Positions 19,620 to 29,079 of a stretch of DNA of 64,000 nt are shown piece after piece. The translations under genes were made by a program, and so were the position numbers. The DNA comes from Thermopetrobacter sp. TC1 (GTDB lineage Bacteria; Pseudomonadota; Alphaproteobacteria; Rhizobiales; Aestuariivirgaceae): contig NZ_KN050828.1 of NCBI RefSeq assembly GCF_000746275.1, positions 824,001-888,000 on the forward strand, read 5' to 3'. Position 1 is the stretch's first letter; the number at the start of each line of letters is the position of its first letter. The notes below the pieces were generated by a model that saw only the letters and a program-made list of their open reading frames with translations, was not told where the DNA came from and did no database searches.

Positions 19620-20372
19620 ATGTCTGCGAAATGGGATGCCTTCGCCACCGAGATTGATGGCGTGCCGGCCTGGATCGTGTTCAATGCCGATGCCGCGCGC
19701 GAATTGCCGCAGCTGGATCTGCCGAACCTGATGCGGGTGCAGGCTCCGTTCAAGGCAGACGAGGACGGCCTGCCGCTGCCGGTGGAGGAAAAGCGCCTGG
19801 AGGATCTGGAAGACGAACTGGAGAAGTGGGTGGGGGCGATTGGCGGCCTCTATGTGGGCCATGTCACGGCGCTCAAGCACCGCACGTTCTTCTTCTACGT
19901 CTCCTGCGGGCGCGAGGAGGCCAAGAACCTGGTGCGGCGCATTGCCCTAAGGCGCGATGAGGACCTGGCCTTTCACATGGAGCCCGATCCGGAAAACCGC
20001 GTGTTTCTGGACCTGATGCTGCCAACCAAGGACGAGCGGCGGCGCATGCGTGATCATGCACGCATCGCGGAGATGCGCCTGCAGGGCGATGATCTCTCCT
20101 GTCCGCGCCCGGTGGAGCACACCGCGCGTTTCAGCAACCGGCATCAGGCCATCGCCTTTGCCAACTGGGCGCGCAAGAACCGCTTTCATGTGGACGGCAT
20201 TCTCTCGCCCAATGCGGAAACGCCGTGGTTCGTGCTGCAGTTTCACCGGCGCATGCCGCTGATCCCCGAGGAGATCGACGCCGATACTGCCGCAATCACC
20301 GAAATGGCCGAGCAGCTCGGCGGTTCTTATGAGGGCTGGAGCTGCGAGATCTGCCGGGCGGAAGCGGTCTGA
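19620..20372 (+). CDS. DUF695 and RraB (RNase E inhibitor-like) domain protein
   Basis: A 250-residue protein. The first 135 residues match DUF695 (start WDAFATEIDGVPAWIVFNAD). The C-terminal 100 residues (from about RFSNRHQAIAFANWARK) match the RraB fold, which in Escherichia coli inhibits RNase E. The two-domain architecture is known for this family. The role in RNA decay is inferred. Confidence 0.75.
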   Translation: MSAKWDAFATEIDGVPAWIVFNADAARELPQLDLPNLMRVQAPFKADEDGLPLPVEEKRLEDLEDELEKWVGAIGGLYVGHVTALKHRTFFFYVSCGREEAKNLVRRIALRRDEDLAFHMEPDPENRVFLDLMLPTKDERRRMRDHARIAEMRLQGDDLSCPRPVEHTARFSNRHQAIAFANWARKNRFHVDGILSPNAETPWFVLQFHRRMPLIPEEIDADTAAITEMAEQLGGSYEGWSCEICRAEAV

Positions 20373-20451
20373 CTCCTTGCGTGATTCAGGCAAGAAAGAG
20401 GCGATTTTGCCCTGTCTTCAAGGCGAAGGCAGGGCTTTCCCTTGTATCGGC

Positions 20452-21297
20452 TCAGGCGGTGTGCGCCGCCTTGTCGGCCCGGGCACAGAGGGCGAGCACG
20501 GTCTCGCCGAGCATCTGCAGGTCGCGCGGTGTGGAGAGGCGATGATCGCCGCCCTTGACGAGGGTGAAGGTGATATCGTCGCCTGAAAGGGCCTCGAAGG
20601 TTTTCAGCCCGTGCCGCCAGGGCACGTCGGCATCGGCCTCGCCCTGCAGGATGCGCACGGGCCAGGGCACGGAAAGACCTTCCTCTAAAATGAGATGATT
20701 CATGCCCTCTTCCACCAGGTCCTTGGTGATCACATAAGGCTCCGGGCCGTATTCGCTGGGGATGGCGATGCGGCCCTCATGGGTGAGCGTCTGGCGCATG
20801 TCTTCGGAGAAGAGATCCCACATCAGATCCTTCGTCATGTCCGTGGCGGGAGCCAGCAGCACCATGCCGCGGATGCGGCGGGCCTGTTGCGGATCCTCTC
20901 TCAGCAGGCGGCGGGCCAGCAAGAGCGCTATCCAGCCTCCCATGGACGATCCGACCAGAACGCGCGGCCCCTTCGCCACCTGACGGAAAACGGCCTCGGC
21001 CTCATTGAGCCACTTGCCAATGGTGCCCTCCTCAAAGCGGCCGCCCGAGGCGCCATGCCCTGAATAATCAAAGCGCACGAAGGAGCGCTTGGTAGCATTG
21101 GCCAGCGCAGCTAGCGCGGTGGCCTTGGAGCCGCTCATGTCCGACATGAAGCCTCCCAGCCAGAAAAAGCCGCACGGCGCTTGCGCATCCTCCGCCGGCA
21201 TGGGGCCGTCGGCAATCCAGGCGATGTCGTCTCCGGCGGGGCTTTTCAGCGTTCCCTTTTCCTGAACGGTGTTGGGGGGCAGGCCGGTGTCGGTCAT
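20452..21297 (-). CDS. Alpha/beta-hydrolase (ABHD10-like / serine aminopeptidase S33)
   Basis: A 281-residue cytosolic hydrolase with GSSMGGW (nucleophile elbow, Ser near residue 117), FDYSGHGASGGRFEEGT upstream, and a C-terminal Asp/His pair in EADADVPW and GGDHRLS. The FDYSGHG and GTIGKWLNEA segments are characteristic of the ABHD10-like depalmitoylase group. The catalytic triad is intact; the substrate is unknown. Confidence 0.82.
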   Translation of the reverse strand: MTDTGLPPNTVQEKGTLKSPAGDDIAWIADGPMPAEDAQAPCGFFWLGGFMSDMSGSKATALAALANATKRSFVRFDYSGHGASGGRFEEGTIGKWLNEAEAVFRQVAKGPRVLVGSSMGGWIALLLARRLLREDPQQARRIRGMVLLAPATDMTKDLMWDLFSEDMRQTLTHEGRIAIPSEYGPEPYVITKDLVEEGMNHLILEEGLSVPWPVRILQGEADADVPWRHGLKTFEALSGDDITFTLVKGGDHRLSTPRDLQMLGETVLALCARADKAAHTA

Positions 21298-21427
21298 GTC
21301 CTTTGCATCCCTCTGCTGTGATGCCCCGGCGGCGCGGGGCGCATTTGGCGTTTCTCAAGCAGTTGATCGGGGCCTGAATGCCACAATCGGCGAAAAAAGG
21401 CGAGCGTGTGCGCGTTTGCAGCGCGGC

Positions 21428-21457
21428 TTGACTTGCATGCCCGGCTGAACATCTATA
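21428..21457 (+). promoter_or_regulatory. Candidate infC promoter
   Basis: TTGACT and TCTATA are separated by 18 bases, about 120 bases upstream of the infC start. Confidence 0.4.
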
Positions 21458-21574
21458 TTGCACTGTTAGGAAGGCATGGGGCCGCTTTCCGCCCGGCGAG
21501 AGGCGGAGCGCGGCGCTGTTGCCGTTTTCGGGGATAAAGGCACACGATCACGTCAACAGAAGGGAGAGACTGCC

Positions 21575-22117
21575 ATTCGCAGACCACACAGGGGACCTGC
21601 GCGACCTCGCGATGAGGGACCGCGGGTCAACGACAGGATCAGGGCGCCCGAGGTTCTCGTTATCGACGAGAACGGTGAAAAGCGGGGGGTGATGCCCATA
21701 GAAGACGCGCTCGCACTGGCCGAGGAGGCGGGGCTGGATCTTGTCGAGGTGGCGCCGAATGCCAACCCGCCGGTGTGCAAGATCCTCGACTACGGCAAGT
21801 TCAAGTATCAGGCCCAGAAGCGGGCGGCGGAGGCGCGCAAGAAGCAGAAGACCATCGAGGTCAAGGAAATCAAGATGCGCCCCACCATCGACACCCATGA
21901 CTATGAGGTGAAAATGCGCAGCTTGCGCAAGTTCATCAGCAAGGGGGACAAGGTGAAGGTGTCGATCCGGTTCCGCGGGCGCGAGGTTTCGCATGCCGAT
22001 CTCGGGCGCGCCCTGCTTGAGCGGGTTTTGGCCGATGCCGGCGATGAGGTGAAGGTGGAGCTTCAGCCCAAGATGGAAGGCCGGCAGATGGTCATGATCC
22101 TGGCCCCCAACAAGTGA
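21575..22117 (+). CDS. infC: Translation initiation factor IF-3, non-standard ATT start
   Basis: A 180-residue factor that binds the 30S subunit and checks the start codon. The N-domain begins with [19 protein letters not shown] and contains [14 protein letters not shown]; the C-domain has [17 protein letters not shown]. No ATG or GTG gives the family-standard N-terminus, but an ATT at 21575 does, nine to ten bases after AAGGGAGAG. An AUU start is a known device by which IF-3 limits its own translation. An ATG at 21476 would add 33 residues unlike the family and is rejected. Confidence 0.92.
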   Translation: MRRPHRGPARPRDEGPRVNDRIRAPEVLVIDENGEKRGVMPIEDALALAEEAGLDLVEVAPNANPPVCKILDYGKFKYQAQKRAAEARKKQKTIEVKEIKMRPTIDTHDYEVKMRSLRKFISKGDKVKVSIRFRGREVSHADLGRALLERVLADAGDEVKVELQPKMEGRQMVMILAPNK

Positions 22118-22313
22118 ATCGCCAAACGCTTCCCATTCGCCCGGGCGCCTTTTTCCTTCTGTTCACGGCGCACGCGCGCAAGACAATTTCCGGATGTGCA
22201 TCCGGTTTCCAAGGGCAGGGTGAAGCAAGGCCTCCGCCTGGCGCTTTACGATGCCGGTCTGCAAGCGGCATGAGGAAACGCGTGTTGCGGGGTGTTCTTC
22301 CGTGGCCATCGGT

Positions 22314-23150
22314 TCAGGCCATTTTCTCGAGGATGGGGCTGAGCTTGCGTTTGACCTCCTCGCGCAAGGGGGCGGCGGCTTCAAGGATTTCGGCGGCGCG
22401 CAGGAAATCATAGGCCTTGAAACGATCCACGGGCGGGTCGATCCAGACCTCCGGCGGCTCCAGCATCCGTTTCAGCCGGGCGATCTGCAGCTGCATGATC
22501 TGGGTGGCGCCGAGCGCCAGCTCTGTTACTCCGGGCTTGCGCCCCTTTTCCGAGGGCTGGGGCTGACCGGTGACCTCCACGGCCACGACGATATCGCAGC
22601 CATGGGCGCGCACGTGATCGAAAGGGACGGGATTGACAATGGCACCGTCGATGAGAAGGCGGCCGTCGAGACGGGGCGCGGCGATGACGCCGGGGATGGC
22701 GATGGAGGCGGCCACGGCGGCGAGCAGATCGCCCTTGCGGATCACCTTCTCCTCCGCGGCATAGAAATCCGTGGTGGTGACGATGAGGGGGATTTCCGTA
22801 TCCTCCACGCGGCGGGCCACGCCGTGTGGCATGACGAGTTCAACGAGCGCGCGCCCGTCGATCAGCACCGGGCGGGAAAGCGAGAAATTGAGCAGGGCGA
22901 GCGGGCTGTGCTCACCGCCGCGCAGAATGTGACGCGCAGCGGCGCGCCTGTTGCCGAGCACGGAGAGGGCATGGTCGCGAATCTCGGCGGCGGAGATGCC
23001 GGAGGCGAAAGCGGCGCCGACCATGGCGCCCATGGAGCTGCCGGCGATGACTTCCGGCCGGATGCCCAGATCCTCCAGACCTTCCAGCACGGGAATATGC
23101 GCCAGCCCGCGCGCCGCACCTCCGCCCAAAGCCAGCCCGACCCGCGCCAT
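22314..23150 (-). CDS. Patatin-like phospholipase (RssA type)
   Basis: A 278-residue protein with LGGGAARGLAH (oxyanion loop), AGSSMGAM (catalytic Ser in GxSxG) and DGAIVNPVP (DGA with catalytic Asp). These are the full Ser-Asp dyad motifs. The start at 23150 follows GAAAGGGAGAG. It probably acts on membrane phospholipids or lysolipids; no partner gene is adjacent. Confidence 0.9.
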   Translation of the reverse strand: MARVGLALGGGAARGLAHIPVLEGLEDLGIRPEVIAGSSMGAMVGAAFASGISAAEIRDHALSVLGNRRAAARHILRGGEHSPLALLNFSLSRPVLIDGRALVELVMPHGVARRVEDTEIPLIVTTTDFYAAEEKVIRKGDLLAAVAASIAIPGVIAAPRLDGRLLIDGAIVNPVPFDHVRAHGCDIVVAVEVTGQPQPSEKGRKPGVTELALGATQIMQLQIARLKRMLEPPEVWIDPPVDRFKAYDFLRAAEILEAAAPLREEVKRKLSPILEKMA

Positions 23151-23461
23151 TGTGTGTCTCTCTCCCTTTCTTGACAGGTTCCGCGCCATTGCCTTCAGGC
23201 ATGGCGCCCGCATGCCGTGCATTTTCCTGGCATGCTAGAGGATTGCGGCGGGCCTGACAAATCAGGCAGACACGTCGTTGCCAGGCACTTCCCTGATGGG
23301 CGCTCTGGACAAGCGACGGCATGCACGATACCCATGACCGCAAGGGGCGGATGGGCGAACGAGACTCCGGCGGCCTGCCGCGATCAAGACGCGGGGCAAT
23401 CGTCACCGGACGTCTTGGTCAAGGAGATGTCGCTTCTTCTCGATTGCAGAAGGCCAGTTCG

Positions 23462-24805
23462 ATGACCCGCACCACGCATCGCCTCACCGGTTGGCTGATT
23501 TCGCTCATCCTGTTGACGCTGTTTTCCTTTCCGCTGCCGGCGGCGGAGCGCCTTGCGGATACAGACCTGCCGGGCGGAGACTACCGCTCCTTCGAGCTGA
23601 TCTCGCCACTGCCGAAGTTCTGCGAAAACGTGTGCGCCAAGGATACACGCTGCAAGGCCTGGACGTTTGTCTGGCCGGGCAAGCGGGGCAAGCGGGCCAA
23701 ATGTTTCCTGAAAGAGACGGTTCCGGAGAAAAAGGCCGATACCTGCTGCATTTCCGGCATCAAGGGCGCAGGATCCGGCACTCAGACCCCGGTTGCGGAG
23801 CCTGTGACGCCACCGGCCGAGACAGAAACGGGCGATGATGACACGGGAGCGCAGACGGCGGAGCGCCCGGGTGCGTCGCCATCGGTACCGGTCGCGCCTG
23901 ATGCATCCTCGGCGGGTTCCGCCTCATCCGCACAGGAAGAGGCAGGAAGCGGGGTTATCGAGGCGGAGCGCCTTCCCGATGATACCGGCACGGGCGCTGG
24001 CATGTCTGGCATGGATGAGCAGACGCGGCTGGCGATGGAGGAGAAACGGCGCTTCTGCAACGATTATGCCGATGCCGCCATGCGGGCCAATGCCCTGAAC
24101 CGGCAACTGGGCTGCGGCTATACGGGCGGGCGCTGGGGCGCTTCGCGGCGGGGGTATTTCAACTGGTGCATGCGCAATTCGCGCCAGAAAGCGGAGGCCA
24201 ACACCCGCGCCCGCGAGGACGCCATCGCACGCTGCCGCAACAATCCGCCCATGCGCACACCGGAACCACCGGTGACCATCACGCCGGGCGAGGATGATCC
24301 CTTTGGCGGGCCGCCAGTGCGCGAGGCGCCCATGGCCGATCTGGAATCCTGCCGGCTGTATGCGCGCATCGCAACGCGGCAGGCGCGGCGGGCCCGTGGT
24401 TTGGGCTGCGGCTTTTCCGGGCCGGAATGGGCGGCTTCTTTCGACCGGCAGTTCGAGGCATGCCGACGGCTCACCGTGCCCGAAAGGAAAAACCTGATTG
24501 CCATGCGCGAGCGGGCCTTGCGGGCCTGCCGGCGGCAGGGCTCTGCACCGGCGCGTCCCGTTCCAGGGCGATCCCGGGCGCCCTTCATTTATGAATGGGT
24601 GCAGATCGGCGGGCCGATGCCTGCGGGAGGGCCATGGAAATCCGGATGGCGGCCGTCCTATTCCGGCAAGTGTCCGCTTGTGCGCGCCTGTGATTGCGGC
24701 GATACCTGCGGTGTCTATCCGCCCGGATCCACAGCGCGCATCTGGCCCTTCGGCTGCGGCAATCCGCCGGCGGTGATCCAGTGTCGCGTGCGGCGCCGCC
24801 GCTGA
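23462..24805 (+). CDS. Secreted PAN/Apple-domain protein with duplicated four-cysteine repeats
   Basis: A 447-residue protein with a signal peptide (residues 1-28), a PAN/Apple-like domain (about 37-97, seven cysteines including the C-x3-C of CENVC and DTRCKAW), and an acidic Pro/Ser/Thr-rich linker (101-180). Two copies of an unrecognised repeat of about 60 residues follow. Their cysteines are at 199, 218, 236, 258 and 297, 316, 334, 356, so the spacing of 19, 18 and 22 is identical in both copies, each with an LGCG[YF] core. The C-terminus (403-441) is another six-cysteine segment. It is probably periplasmic or on the cell surface, stabilised by disulfides. The ligand is unknown. The ATG at 23462 gives the signal peptide. 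Confidence 0.75.
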   Translation: MTRTTHRLTGWLISLILLTLFSFPLPAAERLADTDLPGGDYRSFELISPLPKFCENVCAKDTRCKAWTFVWPGKRGKRAKCFLKETVPEKKADTCCISGIKGAGSGTQTPVAEPVTPPAETETGDDDTGAQTAERPGASPSVPVAPDASSAGSASSAQEEAGSGVIEAERLPDDTGTGAGMSGMDEQTRLAMEEKRRFCNDYADAAMRANALNRQLGCGYTGGRWGASRRGYFNWCMRNSRQKAEANTRAREDAIARCRNNPPMRTPEPPVTITPGEDDPFGGPPVREAPMADLESCRLYARIATRQARRARGLGCGFSGPEWAASFDRQFEACRRLTVPERKNLIAMRERALRACRRQGSAPARPVPGRSRAPFIYEWVQIGGPMPAGGPWKSGWRPSYSGKCPLVRACDCGDTCGVYPPGSTARIWPFGCGNPPAVIQCRVRRRR

Positions 24806-24836
24806 TGAAAGGATGAGACTAAAAGGAATCCGTCTG

Positions 24837-25619
24837 ATGAAACTGGCCACCTGGAACGTAAACGGCATTCGCGCCCGGCTGGAGACGGTTCTGTCCTGGG
24901 TGAAGGATGCCAGCCCCGATGTTCTGTGCATGCAGGAAATCAAGACGGTGGACGAGGGCTTTCCGCGCCAGCCGTTCGAGGATCTGGGCTATAATGTGGA
25001 AACGCACGGGCAGAAGGGTTTCAATGGTGTTGCCATTCTCTCCCGCCGTCCGCTGGAGGATGTCACGCGCGGCCTTCCGGGCATGGAGGAGGACAAGCAG
25101 GCGCGCTATCTGGAGGCGGTGATTCCCACGGACAAAGGCGTGGTGCGGGTTGCGTCCGTCTATGCGCCGAACGGCAATCCCGTGCACAGCGAGAAATTCG
25201 CCTACAAGCTGCGCTGGATGGAGGCCTTTCGCAAACATGCCCGGGCGCTTCTGAAGCTGGAGGAGCCTTTTGCCCTGGGCGGTGATTACAATGTCATTCC
25301 GGGGCCGGAGGATGCGGCCTTTCCCGAACACTGGGAGGGCGATGCCTTGTATGCGCCGGAAACCCGGGCTGCCTGGCATGCCATCCTCAATCTCGGCCTG
25401 GTGGATGCTCTCCGGGCGTGGACGGCAGAACCGGGACTTTATACCTTCTGGGATTACAAGGGCGGTGCCTGGCAGAAGAATGACGGCATCCGCATCGACT
25501 TTTTCCTGCTTTCGCCACAGGCGGCGGATCGTCTGCAGCGGGCCTGGATCGACAAGCGCGTGCGCAGCTGGGAGAAGCCTTCCGATCATGTGCCCCTGCT
25601 CATTGAGCTTGATGTGTGA
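24837..25619 (+). CDS. xth: Exodeoxyribonuclease III (AP endonuclease)
   Basis: A 260-residue metal-dependent repair nuclease. It begins MKLATWNVNGIRARLETV, with CMQEIKT (catalytic Glu), GGDYNVIPGPED (Asp-Asn) and the C-terminal KPSDHVPLLIEL (Asp-His). It would cleave at abasic sites and trim 3' ends. The ATG at 24837 gives the standard N-terminus and has AAAAGGA upstream; an in-frame ATG at 24813 adds eight atypical residues. Confidence 0.95.
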   Translation: MKLATWNVNGIRARLETVLSWVKDASPDVLCMQEIKTVDEGFPRQPFEDLGYNVETHGQKGFNGVAILSRRPLEDVTRGLPGMEEDKQARYLEAVIPTDKGVVRVASVYAPNGNPVHSEKFAYKLRWMEAFRKHARALLKLEEPFALGGDYNVIPGPEDAAFPEHWEGDALYAPETRAAWHAILNLGLVDALRAWTAEPGLYTFWDYKGGAWQKNDGIRIDFFLLSPQAADRLQRAWIDKRVRSWEKPSDHVPLLIELDV

Positions 25620-25688
25620 AGAACCGCAAGGCCGCCCTGCTTGATGCCGGTCAAGGCCCGCAGTCCATTCCTGCTTGAAAGTGAGACC

Positions 25689-26465
25689 ATGAAACGACGC
25701 ACGTCCATCATCCTGACCGCCATGTTCATGGCGCTTGCGGTCTTTCGTTTCATCGCCGCAGGGCCATTGGCGAGTGCTGCGGATGAGCCGTCCATGACCG
25801 GCAAGCTCTGGCTGCTTTCCCTGGGCGGGCGTCTTTACGACAATCACTGGGCCGTGCTCGGCATTCAGCCGCCGGCGGGGCGCAATCCCGTCTATCCGGC
25901 CGGTGTCAATATCCCGGCTGCCGATACCTGGCGCTGCGTGGCCTGTCATGGCTGGGACTATCGCGGACGGGAAGGACATCTGAAACGGCTGGCCAACTCG
26001 CCCCGATTCGTTTCCCTGCGGGAGATGGCGGGCAAACCGGTTTCCGAAATCACCGCCGCGATCCTCGCAGCGCCGCATGGCAAGGTCTCATCGGTGTTGC
26101 CGCCGCCCATGCTGAAGGCGCTGGCGCTGTTCATTTCCCGCGGCCAGCATGATGTGAGGCGGATGATTGACGCAAAGGGACGAGCCCTGGGCAATCCCCT
26201 GCGCGGCAAGGACATCTATGAGGGGACCTGCATCCGCTGTCATGATGCCGACGGCAAGGCCTACATCGAAGGCGAGGAAGGTGATCGTCCGGCGCTGGGC
26301 TGGGTGGCGCGGCACAGGCCGGAGCAGGCCCTGCACAAGATCAGAAACGGCGTGCCTTCTGCCGACATGCTTTCCTTGCGCTTCCTGCCGCTTTCCGACA
26401 TCGCCGCGGTGCTGGCCTGGCTGCAGAAGCTGGATCCCAGCCCCAAGGCGGACGGCGCGGAATAA
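25689..26465 (+). CDS. Di-haem cytochrome c, periplasmic
   Basis: A 258-residue protein with a signal peptide (residues 1-29, cleavage near SAADEP). It has two haem c motifs: CVACHGW near residue 82 and CIRCHDA near residue 182, so there are two cytochrome c domains. It is a likely electron carrier or the cytochrome subunit of a periplasmic dehydrogenase. It follows xth by 69 bases on the same strand but no partner oxidoreductase is encoded beside it. Confidence 0.85.
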   Translation: MKRRTSIILTAMFMALAVFRFIAAGPLASAADEPSMTGKLWLLSLGGRLYDNHWAVLGIQPPAGRNPVYPAGVNIPAADTWRCVACHGWDYRGREGHLKRLANSPRFVSLREMAGKPVSEITAAILAAPHGKVSSVLPPPMLKALALFISRGQHDVRRMIDAKGRALGNPLRGKDIYEGTCIRCHDADGKAYIEGEEGDRPALGWVARHRPEQALHKIRNGVPSADMLSLRFLPLSDIAAVLAWLQKLDPSPKADGAE

Positions 26466-26550
26466 GCCCTCCCGGGCTTTCGGATGTCAGGATGAATGGG
26501 GTCTTGCCATGGCCGGCGAGGGGATGGGGCGTATGCTTCCTCGATCGGGT

Positions 26551-27072
26551 TCAGGGCAGGATGATGGTTGCGGTGGCAAGCGCGGCGATGCCTTCCTCGC
26601 GGCCGGTGAAGCCTAAGCGTTCCGTCGTGGTTGCTTTCACGGAGATGCGCGCGATGTCCAAATCGAGGATGGTGGCCAGTGTGGCGCGCATCTCCTCGAT
26701 ATAGGGGCGCAGGCGCGGGCGCTCGCAGATGATGGTGATGTCGCAATGACTGATGCGGCCTTTGCGCTCTTTCACCATCTCCATGGCATGGCGCAGGAAG
26801 ATATGCGAGGGAGCGCCCTTCCACTGTGGATCGGAAGGCGGAAAATGCGCACCGATGTCGCCGGCGGCGAGGGCGCCGAATAGCGCATCGGTCAGCGCAT
26901 GCATGGCCACATCGGCGTCGGAATGGCCTTTCAGCCCCTTTTCATGCGGAATGCGCACGCCGCAGAGGATGACGTGATCGCCTTCGGTGAAGGCATGCAC
27001 ATCAAAGCCATTGCCCACGCGCACATCCGGCAAAAGGGGTGCGGCATCAGCGCCGTGTTCCGCCCGGCTCAT
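26551..27072 (-). CDS. ispF: 2-C-methyl-D-erythritol 2,4-cyclodiphosphate synthase
   Basis: A 173-residue enzyme of the MEP isoprenoid pathway that makes the cyclodiphosphate. It shows GNGFDVHAF (zinc-binding Asp-x-His), [28 protein letters not shown] and [16 protein letters not shown]. It overlaps ispD by four bases (ATGA). Many alphaproteobacteria encode IspD and IspF as one fused protein; here they are two coupled genes. Confidence 0.97.
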   Translation of the reverse strand: MSRAEHGADAAPLLPDVRVGNGFDVHAFTEGDHVILCGVRIPHEKGLKGHSDADVAMHALTDALFGALAAGDIGAHFPPSDPQWKGAPSHIFLRHAMEMVKERKGRISHCDITIICERPRLRPYIEEMRATLATILDLDIARISVKATTTERLGFTGREEGIAALATATIILP

Positions 27073-27797
27073 GCGTCTTTCTCCTGCATGTTGAGACGGC
27101 GGGCCACTTCTTCCGCCCAGGTCAGATCCTCGGCATGGGTGATCTTGCGGTTGAGGGGATCGCCCTCAACCACCGCCACCTCGAAACCGGCATATTCGGC
27201 AACGGCGGCGTCATCAGTGAGGTCCGTTCGGCCTTCTTCCGCCGCCTGACGATGCGCGGCAAGGATGGGGGCGAGGTAGAAAACCTGTGGCGTCTGCACG
27301 GCGCGCAGGCTGTCCCGCGGCGGGGTTTCCACCACGATGCCCTCCGCATTCACGCGCTTGACGGTATCGGTGACAGGCAGGCCGGGCACAACACCCTCGT
27401 GCATGCCCAGGTGATGAAGCAGACGGTCAATGAGCGCTGGTTGCACGAAGGGACGGGCGGCATCATGGATGAGTACAACATTCGGTGCACCCTGTTCGCG
27501 GCGGGCCAGGGCCTCTAGCCCGCGGTGCACGGATATTTGCCGGGTGGCGCCGCCGGTGACCGGCAGGGGCATGTGTTTGCCTTCGGACAGCTCAAGACCG
27601 GTGATGGCCTCGGCATAAAACTGTTCATGTCCCTCGCCAATGACGACCTGGATCAGGTCAATCCCGGGATGGGCCAGAAAGGCCTCGATCGTGCGCCGCA
27701 GGATGGGCTTTCCCGCGACATTCAGATATTGTTTGGGCACATCACTGCCCAGGCGGGTTCCGCTACCGGCGGCCACGATCAGGGCGGCGGTGGTCAT
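27069..27797 (-). CDS. ispD: 2-C-methyl-D-erythritol 4-phosphate cytidylyltransferase
   Basis: A 242-residue enzyme that transfers CMP to methylerythritol phosphate. Signature [17 protein letters not shown] at the N-terminus (CTP binding) and [11 protein letters not shown] in the middle. It is the first gene of ispD-ispF and divergent from dusB, an order often seen in alphaproteobacteria next to dusB-ntrBC. Confidence 0.97.
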   Translation of the reverse strand: MTTAALIVAAGSGTRLGSDVPKQYLNVAGKPILRRTIEAFLAHPGIDLIQVVIGEGHEQFYAEAITGLELSEGKHMPLPVTGGATRQISVHRGLEALARREQGAPNVVLIHDAARPFVQPALIDRLLHHLGMHEGVVPGLPVTDTVKRVNAEGIVVETPPRDSLRAVQTPQVFYLAPILAAHRQAAEEGRTDLTDDAAVAEYAGFEVAVVEGDPLNRKITHAEDLTWAEEVARRLNMQEKDA

Positions 27798-27978
27798 GGC
27801 ATGGGTTCCTCAAGGTTTCAAAGACACTGCCCGGAAACCGGCGCGCATGCCGGATCTGTCGCTTCTTCTCTCCGCCTTCTATCGAAGGCATGGAAAAAGG
27901 GCAACGAGGCTCTTGCCAGCTTAAGCAGGCAAAGGCAAAATGATATTAAATTGTGCAAATTAAATTCGTGATGAAAAG

Positions 27979-29079
27979 ATGAGCATTACAATCGGCCCCT
28001 GGCGAACGCGCAACCGGGTCTTTCTCGCGCCCATGGCCGGCATTACCGATGCGCCCTTTCGCGCCTGCGCCTGGCGCTACGGGGCCGGGCTGGTGGTCAG
28101 CGAGATGGTGGTGGGCCGCGCGCTCAAGGAAGGGCGCAGGGATGTTCTCGCACGGGCGCGTGGATTTGACGAGGGCGATAAGGCAACGGCGCCGATCCGT
28201 CCGCGCGTGATCCAGCTGGCCGGGCGCACGCCTGAAGACATGGAAGAGGGCGCGCGGCTGGCGGTGGATCTGGGGGCGGACATCATCGACATCAACATGG
28301 GCTGTCCGGCGCGCATGGTGGCGGGCAAGCTTTCGGGCGCAGCCCTGATGCGCAATGCCGATGTGGCGCTGGCCATCATCGAGGCCACGGTGCGCGGCGC
28401 AGGTGCTGTGCCGGTGACGGTGAAGATGCGCCTGGGCTGGAGCGCGCGGGAGAAGAACGCCGCCTTGATCGCCAGGCTGGCGGAAGGGGCGGGCGCGCGC
28501 ATGATCGTGGTACACGGCCGAACGCGCGATCAGTTCTACGATGGCGTGGCCGACTGGCGGGCTGTTGGCGAGGTGGTGCGGGCGGTGTCGGTACCGGTCA
28601 TTGTCAATGGCGATATCATTGATGTTGCCTCGGCCCGACGCGCGCTTGAGGTGTCCGGTGCCGCCGGGGTGATGGTGGGGCGCGCTGCGCGCGGGCAACC
28701 ATGGATCGTCGGCGCCATTGCCAGGGCGCTTGATGGAGACGGTGTGTTCTCGCTGCCGGATATCGGCACGCAGGTGGATGAAACCCGTAGGCTGCATGCA
28801 CGGTTGCTCAGCTTCTATGGCCCGAAGCAGGGCATCAGGATTGCGCGCAAGCATCTGGGCTGGGCCGTCATGCGCTGGCAGGCGGCCGGGCTGCTCAATG
28901 AGGAAGAGGCCGTGATATGGCGCGCGCGCCTTGTGCGGGCAGAAGCGGAAGATGTGGTAGCGGAAGCGCTTGAGCGGCTGAAAACGCTGCTTGCCGGGCG
29001 CGCGCTGCGACAGGATTTTGACAATGCGCAACCGGCGGCGGTTATGCGACGGGCGGCAAGGACGGAGGCGGTGACATGA
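27979..29079 (+). CDS. dusB: tRNA-dihydrouridine synthase B
   Basis: A 366-residue flavoenzyme that reduces uridines in tRNA D-loops. The N-terminus [14 protein letters not shown] binds [12 protein letters not shown] holds the catalytic Cys; [12 protein letters not shown] and VNGDI are TIM-barrel phosphate-site motifs. It heads a unit with ntrB, whose ATG overlaps the dusB stop by four bases. This gene is the former nifR3, long known as an alphaproteobacterial ntrBC neighbour. Confidence 0.96.
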   Translation: MSITIGPWRTRNRVFLAPMAGITDAPFRACAWRYGAGLVVSEMVVGRALKEGRRDVLARARGFDEGDKATAPIRPRVIQLAGRTPEDMEEGARLAVDLGADIIDINMGCPARMVAGKLSGAALMRNADVALAIIEATVRGAGAVPVTVKMRLGWSAREKNAALIARLAEGAGARMIVVHGRTRDQFYDGVADWRAVGEVVRAVSVPVIVNGDIIDVASARRALEVSGAAGVMVGRAARGQPWIVGAIARALDGDGVFSLPDIGTQVDETRRLHARLLSFYGPKQGIRIARKHLGWAVMRWQAAGLLNEEEAVIWRARLVRAEAEDVVAEALERLKTLLAGRALRQDFDNAQPAAVMRRAARTEAVT

